From Gramella sp. Hel_I_59 (GTDB lineage: Bacteria > Bacteroidota > Bacteroidia > Flavobacteriales > Flavobacteriaceae): DNA of 64,000 nucleotides. The DNA lies in assembly GCF_006714895.1 (NCBI RefSeq), contig NZ_VFME01000001.1, forward strand, positions 2,604,001-2,668,000. Direction: 5' to 3'. The position numbers and the translations under genes were made by a program. Under the pieces are notes generated by a model. The model was not told where the DNA came from and ran no database searches. It saw only the letters and a list, made by a program, of their open reading frames with translations. Shown here piece by piece: positions 57,956 through 64,000 of this stretch. How positions within the stretch are numbered: the first letter of the stretch is position 1; each line of letters starts with the position of its first letter.

Positions 57956-58786
57956 CTATTTGATCATTCCTTTTAGAAATCTAAGAGGTCTTAAAAGGAA
58001 ACTCCCAGCCTTAAAATCTGGCTTTTGTGTTATTCTCAGCCTTTCAGATTCTGAATTTTTTAATTTATCGATAAAATGTTCTACCAAACCTTCAAAATTA
58101 GAGGAATATAGTTCTTTGTGTTTTAAAATGATATGTCTGAACTTATCATATTTTTGTGTCCTTATTCTATCTGTGGTTGATCCCTTCCGAACCTGGTAAT
58201 GAAAAAGAACTTCCGGAATCACATGAGCAAAACCACCCTTTTTCAGGATATTTACATACAGCTCCCAATCCTCAAAACCGAGTATTGGTAATTTTTCTTC
58301 ATAGCCTCCGCAAGCTTTCCAGTCTACCTTCCTGAACATTGAACTTCCTAAGGCAGAATTTGAAAAAAGAAAACTCTGTATATCACCACCCCTTGTATTG
58401 AAAACATCAATAGTCTCGGATTCATTGTAGCGTCTGGCATAACAGCTAACTATTTTGATTTCAGGATCCTCTTTGAAAATTTCCACTGCTTTTTCACAAA
58501 ATACAGGTTCAAACTGATCATCTGAATCAAGATTCAGAATTAATTCTCCACTGGCTCTTTCAATTCCATTATTTCTCGCTATACTCTGTCCCTGATTGGA
58601 TTGCTCTAAAAGAATATCTATTTTATCACTAACTGAAGCTGTTGCATCAACTGTTTTCTTATCTGAACCATCATTTACCACTATAATTTCCTTATTCCCA
58701 TAAGTCTGCTCGTAAGCAGAATTAACCGCCTTTACTATATCAGGATCATTATAACATGCAATTACTATAGAAACCTTAGGTGTCAT
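57956..58786 (-). CDS. GT2 family glycosyltransferase
   Basis: A 276-residue GT-A protein with KVSIVIACYNDPDIVKAVNS, IIVVNDGSDKKT, SIARNNGIERASGELILNLD then SDDQFEP (metal site SDD), and the ILGFEDWELYVNILKKGGF block also seen in the 62549 gene. It overlaps the upstream GT4-like gene by 4 bases. Substrate unknown. Confidence 0.9.
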   Translation of the reverse strand: MTPKVSIVIACYNDPDIVKAVNSAYEQTYGNKEIIVVNDGSDKKTVDATASVSDKIDILLEQSNQGQSIARNNGIERASGELILNLDSDDQFEPVFCEKAVEIFKEDPEIKIVSCYARRYNESETIDVFNTRGGDIQSFLFSNSALGSSMFRKVDWKACGGYEEKLPILGFEDWELYVNILKKGGFAHVIPEVLFHYQVRKGSTTDRIRTQKYDKFRHIILKHKELYSSNFEGLVEHFIDKLKNSESERLRITQKPDFKAGSFLLRPLRFLKGMIK

Positions 58787-59829
58787 CTATTCAGTATATT
58801 TTTAAAAACCCTGTCCATTTCTCTCGCTACATTTTCCGACTCGTATTTCTTTAATATTTCGGGATGCGATTGCTTACCTTCATTTTTCATTTCCAGGCCT
58901 TTATATATAGCTTTCTTTAGGGAAGATATAGATTTAGGATCAAACAATGGATAACCTAACTCTATGATCTGTTCTCTAATATTACCGCAGGCAGGACCAA
59001 CAGTGATCTTATCATAGGTCAGACCTAAAAAAACGAGGCCAGAATTAAGAGTATTTATTCGTGGTATGATAACCAAATCTGCAGCTGACATTTTTAACTC
59101 CAACTCCTTTCTTGGCACCATACCGTAGGTAAACAAATATTTGGGAGGTTGATGTTTGGAACGAAATTTATCAACAAGATAATTCTTGACATCAAAAACT
59201 CTCTTAAGCTTCACTCTTCCCGGAAAATCAAACCTTATCTCTGAATGCACATTAGTACAAATCAGAACTTTCCCTGGTAACTTCAGATCTTTAAAGGCAT
59301 TAAGGATTAGATCCCGCTCCTGATAAGTCCTTATGGTACCCGGAACAATTATAACAGTGGCATTCTCATTAATTCCAAGCTGTTTCCTCGCTTTTATTTT
59401 ATCATGTATTTCAAAATGATTCTTATACAGGGGATGATTAACAATTTCATGGATAGCCTTTGGATATCTCCTGCTGTAAAGATCTTTACTAAACTGACCC
59501 AGATGTATAAAAACATCGGTATATTTTTCAACTAATTCGAATAATTTAGAAAAATTTACGGTAGTGCCTTTATTCCTTTGATAATCGTGTTTAGTATAGA
59601 CCAGCAAAGATCCTTTCTTCCAAAGTATCATTTGTTCTTCCAGGGTTTTCAGCTCACTTTCTGTAGGTTCTTTCCATTGGAATAAGGCCTCAGGCCAATG
59701 AATATTTACAATATCATAAGACCCATCATATTCATCGTAAGAACTATAATTAAAAGAATTATCTGAAAACGCTATGATCTCTTCTAAGTAGGGATTAAGT
59801 TCCTTTTTAAATGGAAGAAATATTTTCAA
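58783..59829 (-). CDS. GT4-like glycosyltransferase
   Basis: A 348-residue GT-B protein with MKIFLPFKKELNPYLEEIIA, the DIVNIHWPEALFQW block, VYTKHDYQRNKGT, TVIIVPGTIRTYQERDLILN and LVIIPRINTLNSGLVFLGLT in place of the usual E-x7-E signature. The NIHWPE and NSGLVFLGLT motifs resemble a GT4 subgroup found in exopolysaccharide loci. It overlaps its downstream neighbour by 4 bases. Confidence 0.78.
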   Translation of the reverse strand: MKIFLPFKKELNPYLEEIIAFSDNSFNYSSYDEYDGSYDIVNIHWPEALFQWKEPTESELKTLEEQMILWKKGSLLVYTKHDYQRNKGTTVNFSKLFELVEKYTDVFIHLGQFSKDLYSRRYPKAIHEIVNHPLYKNHFEIHDKIKARKQLGINENATVIIVPGTIRTYQERDLILNAFKDLKLPGKVLICTNVHSEIRFDFPGRVKLKRVFDVKNYLVDKFRSKHQPPKYLFTYGMVPRKELELKMSAADLVIIPRINTLNSGLVFLGLTYDKITVGPACGNIREQIIELGYPLFDPKSISSLKKAIYKGLEMKNEGKQSHPEILKKYESENVAREMDRVFKNILNR

Positions 59830-59869
59830 TATCTAAAGGCTTAGGAATTATTCTATCTTAAAATAATAA

Positions 59870-60772
59870 TTATAAACTATTTTTCAGTTTTTGATACCAG
59901 GATAATTGTGATTTTCTCTTTTTAAAAAATTCAGAATATTCCTCGATAAGATCTGGGCGTGAATCACAGATCGTGTTATAAATATTCTCAATTCCGTTCC
60001 CTACATACATCATCCGTATTTTAGGGTATTTGGATAGATTTGAATTGATCATCTTCCAGCTCTCTATAACGCTCCTTATTTTCTGTTCTTCATCCAGCAA
60101 ACTTAACCTGGATTCATCACCTGCCCTATAGTAAACCTCGGTGGTATCACAAAAAAAAATATTTGCAGAGTTCAGCATTACCCGTGTGAAATACTCACCA
60201 TCATCATTTGGATTTTTCACAATTGTTTCATCCCAATAACCGGCTTTATCAATCACTTCTTTAGGCACGAGATATACAATAGGCGGAAAATATTCATTCT
60301 TTCTTCCAAAACCATATAAAAGCTCCAGGCTATCTTTAAAATTTTGATAAGAATAATATTCATGCTTTACATTAAGTCTGGCAGGGTCTCTGAAACTACC
60401 CCATTTACAGGTAGCAATACTTAAGGCCGGTTCTTTTATCAGCACCTTTAATTGTTCCTCAAATTTCGAGCAATGTAACAGATCATCAGAATCAAGGAAT
60501 TGGATATAAACACCCTTAGCATTCTCAAGCCCATAATTACGAGAGGGACTTGCTCCTTTCTTCCTGTCTTCCGGCCTCAAAAAGAATTTGAATCTATCAT
60601 CCCTTTCTACATAAGATCTTACCACATAAGCCGTATTATCATTAGAGCCATCATCTACAATAATGCACTCCCAGTTTGTATAAGTCTGCTCCAATACAGA
60701 ATCAAGAGTTTCGCCGATTAAATGCTCCCTGTTATAGACCGGGATTATAACTGATATAATAGGATTGTTCAT
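59870..60772 (-). CDS. GT2 family glycosyltransferase
   Basis: A 300-residue GT-A protein with ISVIIPVYNREHLIGETLDS, TNWECIIVDDGSNDNT, SPSRNYGLENAKGVYIQFLD then SDDLLH (metal site), and the NPNDDGEYFTRVMLNSANIF acid block. The N-terminal half closely resembles that of the gene at 62549. It stands 27 bases from its upstream neighbour. Confidence 0.9.
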   Translation of the reverse strand: MNNPIISVIIPVYNREHLIGETLDSVLEQTYTNWECIIVDDGSNDNTAYVVRSYVERDDRFKFFLRPEDRKKGASPSRNYGLENAKGVYIQFLDSDDLLHCSKFEEQLKVLIKEPALSIATCKWGSFRDPARLNVKHEYYSYQNFKDSLELLYGFGRKNEYFPPIVYLVPKEVIDKAGYWDETIVKNPNDDGEYFTRVMLNSANIFFCDTTEVYYRAGDESRLSLLDEEQKIRSVIESWKMINSNLSKYPKIRMMYVGNGIENIYNTICDSRPDLIEEYSEFFKKRKSQLSWYQKLKNSL

Positions 60773-60799
60773 TTATAAGTTGGCTTTCGTAATTAATTT

Positions 60800-61687
60800 T
60801 CAGGCCGGCTGTTTTAAAATTCGTTTTAGCAGCTTAATAAAAGCTGTGGTGTCAAAGCTAAGCATATAAATATAGATTAACTGAAGCCACTTAATTGATC
60901 CCAATTGACCATTTTTCCTGGCATAGCGTTCGAAATTTCTGGCAAATAGTAACCTATGCTCTTTTGAAAAATTCTTCTTTTTGGAAAGATATTTATAAAA
61001 ACCCATCGAGGAAAGATCTTTAGCCTTCAGGTTATCATCCCTTCCGGTAATATGTAAATTAGAATGCCTGAAATAGACTATTGCTTCATTTATACTATAG
61101 ATAGGTTTACCTTCCGAGAATTCTAACCAGGCTCTGTCATCACTATGCCAGGCTAAGGGATAATTATAAAACCCATATTTTTCATAGGAAGGCCGAAAGA
61201 ATATATATTCAGAAAGAGAACTTCTGGTTTGCCCATAATACCTTCTTAAAAAAGATTCGCCAGCATTTTCAAGTTTTGGATGCTTATAAACTTCAGAACT
61301 TGAGCCATCACTGAAAAGAATTTTTGAAGCAAACCTTACCAGTTTTGAGTTTTCTTCAATGTCTTTGTTACATCTATAAAAGCTAATGACCGTATCAGGC
61401 CCAAGGCAATCATCATCACCAAGTATCATGATCCAGGATTCATCACCAATCATATTAATACACCTATCCCACTGAGCTGTCAGGTCTCTGGAACCAAAGT
61501 TCTTTTCAAATCTTTTATAAGTAATTGAAAGATAACACTCATATTTAGATATTAGATGAGAAGGGTCATCCTTAGAGGCATCATTACCTATGTAGACATG
61601 AAAATCTTTATTTTCCTGATTAGATAGAGACTTCAAAGTTTCCTCAAAAAAATCTATTTTGTAATATGGGATTACAATAGCCAACAT
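60800..61687 (-). CDS. GT2 family glycosyltransferase
   Basis: A 295-residue GT-A protein with LAIVIPYYKIDFFEETLKSL, FHVYIGNDASKDDP, WIMILGDDDCLGPDTVISFY (metal-binding DDD) and YPLAWHSDDRAWLEFSEGKP. The GNDASKDDP loop in place of DDGSxD puts it in a different GT2 subgroup from its neighbours. Its first base abuts the upstream gene's last base. Substrate unknown. Confidence 0.88.
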   Translation of the reverse strand: MLAIVIPYYKIDFFEETLKSLSNQENKDFHVYIGNDASKDDPSHLISKYECYLSITYKRFEKNFGSRDLTAQWDRCINMIGDESWIMILGDDDCLGPDTVISFYRCNKDIEENSKLVRFASKILFSDGSSSEVYKHPKLENAGESFLRRYYGQTRSSLSEYIFFRPSYEKYGFYNYPLAWHSDDRAWLEFSEGKPIYSINEAIVYFRHSNLHITGRDDNLKAKDLSSMGFYKYLSKKKNFSKEHRLLFARNFERYARKNGQLGSIKWLQLIYIYMLSFDTTAFIKLLKRILKQPA

Positions 61688-62544
61688 TATTTGAAAATGC
61701 TTTTAAGGATTAAAAAGTTCTGCCTGGATAATGGTTTAATTTGAATTAATTTCATCCATTGTTCAAATGCCAGATCAAACATTTTATAAGAAAGAAGTTT
61801 CTCAATAAAAATAAACCTATTTGCGTATTCCAGTCTATCCAAAGCTTTTTCAGAAATTTCATGAGTGCGTACCGGTAAGGATTTACTATAGATTTTCTCA
61901 AATTCTATAGCAGATTTAGACCAATTTCGGTCTAAATTTCCTAAAGAGAAATGTTCAATTAGAATCTGGTTTGTCACCATAATATCATATCCAATTCTAC
62001 TATAATCAAGACAGATAGAAAGATCATAATGGTGAAAACCACTCAGGGCTTCATTAAACCTTATTTCACTGTTTCTACGTAGCGCCATAAAAACGCCATC
62101 TACCACTACCATTTGACTTAATTTCTTATCATTGAAACCATAATTCCAATGTTCCTTACGCCCCTGGTCTAAATGTTGAATGAGATTTGCAGATCTATAG
62201 GGTTCAGGGCAATTCCACCATCCTGAAGGGCTTTTGGTTTTTATCTGGCTGCCAGCAATTCCAATGATCCCTAAATTCTCGTCTCTTTCAAATAAATCAA
62301 CCAGTATGCTGACCCAATTCTTAGTATGAAATAATACATCTTCATGCACAAAACATATAACTTCAGCTTTACTTTTCTCAATTCCCTGGTTATAGGCCTG
62401 AAAAATTGAAAGATCATTTTTTGAGTTATCTAGTACTATTAGGTCATACTCAAAACCAGCGGTTTCGCGGATATTTAATTCTAGTTCAAATGAAATATTC
62501 CGAGATCTGGAGCAAATTATTATAGAAACCCTGGTCTTTCTCAT
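61687..62544 (-). CDS. GT2-like glycosyltransferase (Glyco_tranf_2_5-type)
   Basis: A 285-residue protein with VSIIICSRSRNISFELELNI, YDLIVLDNSKND, QAYNQGIEKSKAEVICFVHE, in which the metal-site region reads VHEDVLF, and SGFHHYDLSICLDYSRIGYD. VHEDV with later HHYD-x5-D is typical of the GT2 subgroup I know as Glyco_tranf_2_5. A conserved histidine (VTNQILIEHFSLGN) follows. It lies 4 bases from the gene upstream. Confidence 0.82.
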   Translation of the reverse strand: MRKTRVSIIICSRSRNISFELELNIRETAGFEYDLIVLDNSKNDLSIFQAYNQGIEKSKAEVICFVHEDVLFHTKNWVSILVDLFERDENLGIIGIAGSQIKTKSPSGWWNCPEPYRSANLIQHLDQGRKEHWNYGFNDKKLSQMVVVDGVFMALRRNSEIRFNEALSGFHHYDLSICLDYSRIGYDIMVTNQILIEHFSLGNLDRNWSKSAIEFEKIYSKSLPVRTHEISEKALDRLEYANRFIFIEKLLSYKMFDLAFEQWMKLIQIKPLSRQNFLILKSIFK

Positions 62545-62548
62545 ATTC

Positions 62549-63376
62549 CTATTTTAGCCTAAACTTACTTCGTAGTTTTTGGATAATAACTCTAGAAAGT
62601 TGCTTAAATGATATTACAGTATGAAAATTAATCAATTTCTCCTCAATTTTAAGTTTGTCCTGATACACTTCAAAAGAACAGGAATAACCATAGAGCTCAA
62701 TATGTTTTTCAAAAATATAATTCTGCATGGATTGCTTGGAAATTGTATCCATATTTATCTTAGTACTTCTAGAAACTGGTTTGATCCTATAAAATAATGT
62801 ACATTGCTCCAATAATTTTGCATGTCCTCCTCTTTTTAGAATCTGTATCCAAAACTCCCAATCCTCAAAACCATATTTCATATTTACATCGTAGCCTTTA
62901 TTGACTGTCCAGTCATCTTTTCTATATAAACCACTGCAATGAATTCTATTCTTGATCAAGAGATTGGCAAGAGAAGGATTTCCCAAATCCAGTTCTTCAT
63001 CTAATTCCCCGAAACATTTTGCTTTACCATACACGATTTTAACATCCGGATCCTCAATTTCTTCAAGGCATGCAGCAAGATAATTCTCACTTATAAGATC
63101 ATCTGCATCCAAAGGGAGAATAAATTTACCCTTTGAATTCCCAATGCCGAAATTTCTGGCACTACCTACTCCTAAGTTCTCTTGATAAAAATATTGTATT
63201 CGCTTATCCTTATTCACCCATTCCCTTGCTACCGCTTCTGTCTCATCCGGGCTTCCATCATTTATAACCAGGCATTCCCAATTGTTAAACGTTTGGTCTA
63301 ATACAGACTGAATAGCCTCCCCCAGAAATTGAGCCTGATTATAACATGGAATAATAACTGAAATAATAGGGTTCAT
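62549..63376 (-). CDS. GT2 family glycosyltransferase
   Basis: A 275-residue GT-A protein with ISVIIPCYNQAQFLGEAIQS, NNWECLVINDGSPDET, GSARNFGIGNSKGKFILPLD then ADDLIS (metal site) and YGFEDWEFWIQILKRGGHAK. It is paralogous to 59870 and, in the C-terminal block, to 57956. The gene is one base from the partial GT2 gene upstream. Confidence 0.9.
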   Translation of the reverse strand: MNPIISVIIPCYNQAQFLGEAIQSVLDQTFNNWECLVINDGSPDETEAVAREWVNKDKRIQYFYQENLGVGSARNFGIGNSKGKFILPLDADDLISENYLAACLEEIEDPDVKIVYGKAKCFGELDEELDLGNPSLANLLIKNRIHCSGLYRKDDWTVNKGYDVNMKYGFEDWEFWIQILKRGGHAKLLEQCTLFYRIKPVSRSTKINMDTISKQSMQNYIFEKHIELYGYSCSFEVYQDKLKIEEKLINFHTVISFKQLSRVIIQKLRSKFRLK

Positions 63377-63377
63377 T

Positions 63378-64000
63378 CTAAAACTTATTTAAAAGACCAG
63401 TTTTTACCAAGATTTGAATTTTTCTGGACTTTTTCAATTCACCTAAGGATTCTTTTAATTTTTTCAACTCAGAATAATCATTAAGAAATAATGGGAAAAA
63501 ATTTTCTAATACTTCTTTTTTTTCTTCAACAATCATTTCGCTGTTATCTTCCTTCGAACTTATTCCATCTAAGTAAAATACAGATAATGTTTTATCTATA
63601 TGTATATAACTAGCATTGCTCCTACATATACTTAGAAGAAAGAACTTCCAATCTGAAATAATTTTTAAATTCTCATCATAAAAGCCATTATTTTCTAGAA
63701 TTGCTTTTCGAATAAAGGTTGAAGGATGAGGTAAAGTATCTTCCAGAAAATACAAAAAGGAAAGCTGATCAGGATAATTCTTTATAAAACTCTCTTGAGC
63801 CATTATCACTTTTAAATTAAAATAAATGAAATCATAAGATCTTAAAAATTGACAAGTGTTCTCCAGGCTTTCGATTTGCAGGAAATGGTCTCCACTATTA
63901 AGAAAAAGCACATATTTACCATTAGCCATTTTGATCCCTTTGTTCATGGCATTATAGATCCCGGAGTCTTTCTCACTGATAAATTTATCAATTCCTGAAT
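63378..64000 (-). CDS. GT2 family glycosyltransferase, C-terminal part (5' end outside window)
   Basis: The frame stays open through the right edge: upstream of the ATG at 63947 it reads SGIDKFISEKDSGIYNAMNK, so the start is beyond 64000. SEKDSGIYNAMNKGIKMANG followed by KYVLFLNSGDHF is the hallmark of the WcaA/WcaE-like GT2 group, where LNSGD replaces LDADD as the metal-site block. HPSTFIRKAI and the ISDWKFFL block follow. About 207 residues are visible. The glycan locus therefore continues to the right. Confidence 0.9.
   Translation of the reverse strand, partial: SGIDKFISEKDSGIYNAMNKGIKMANGKYVLFLNSGDHFLQIESLENTCQFLRSYDFIYFNLKVIMAQESFIKNYPDQLSFLYFLEDTLPHPSTFIRKAILENNGFYDENLKIISDWKFFLLSICRSNASYIHIDKTLSVFYLDGISSKEDNSEMIVEEKKEVLENFFPLFLNDYSELKKLKESLGELKKSRKIQILVKTGLLNKF

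Noticed and set aside
34926..64000. Lower GC than the housekeeping part as proof of recent horizontal transfer of the whole locus
   Set aside because: The locus looks more AT-rich by eye, but I could not compute composition or codon use; no integrase, transposase or direct repeats flank it in the window.

Overview
The window is a piece of chromosome from a Bacteroidota bacterium, most likely a marine Flavobacteriaceae of the Gramella/Christiangramia type. The reasons are the 16S sequence, the promoters (TTTG, about 19-21 bases, TAnnTTTGC), a TonB receptor/DUF4249 lipoprotein pair, a split transketolase and the flavobacterial order thrS-infC-rpmI-rplT. The genus is a guess from memory of sequence style, not a search result.

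Layout. 1-2681: end of a TonB-dependent receptor operon (receptor, DUF4249 lipoprotein, small membrane protein). 2682-3320: non-coding. 3321-9290: a complete rRNA operon on the minus strand (16S, tRNA-Ile, tRNA-Ala, 23S, 5S) with its terminator and, upstream of 16S, four tandem promoter units. 9430-12767: divergent thrS-infC-rpmI-rplT; infC starts with AUA and is usually truncated by gene callers. 12793-28290: housekeeping genes (dnaB, accA, an LptF/G permease, tgt, two transketolase subunits, a small outer-membrane barrel, recQ, the lipopolysaccharide-linked run kdsD-tatC-AhpD-like-lptB, and pssA). 28430-30025: lnt.

30160-64000 is one very long, almost gap-free minus-strand surface-glycan locus that runs off the right edge. 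It holds an initiating phosphoglycosyltransferase, a Wzy/ligase-like membrane protein, about twenty glycosyltransferases (GT2, GT4-like, one GT10), five methyltransferases plus one methyltransferase-like protein, an asparagine-synthase-like amidotransferase without the glutaminase cysteine, and a nonulosonic (sialic-type) acid module neuA-neuB-neuC. One gene, wecB, is inverted inside it. No flippase, chain-length regulator or dTDP-sugar genes are visible, so the locus must continue outside or rely on other loci. The likely product is a methylated, sialic-type-acid-containing polysaccharide or protein O-glycan.

The points most worth a second look are: (1) four repeated rRNA promoter units, each with an A/T tract, a promoter, a hairpin at the predicted transcript 5' end with compensatory changes, and a boxA-like motif; (2) the AUA-initiated infC with a hairpin just inside the gene; (3) Tgt and RecQ proteins that have both lost their structural zinc-binding cysteines; (4) an unassigned GT-B-like protein next to neuC that could be the nonulosonic acid transferase; (5) the combination wecB + amidotransferase + neuABC + GT10 + many methyltransferases, which recalls the Tannerella-type O-glycan. 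All functional statements come from reading translated sequence; no database search was run.
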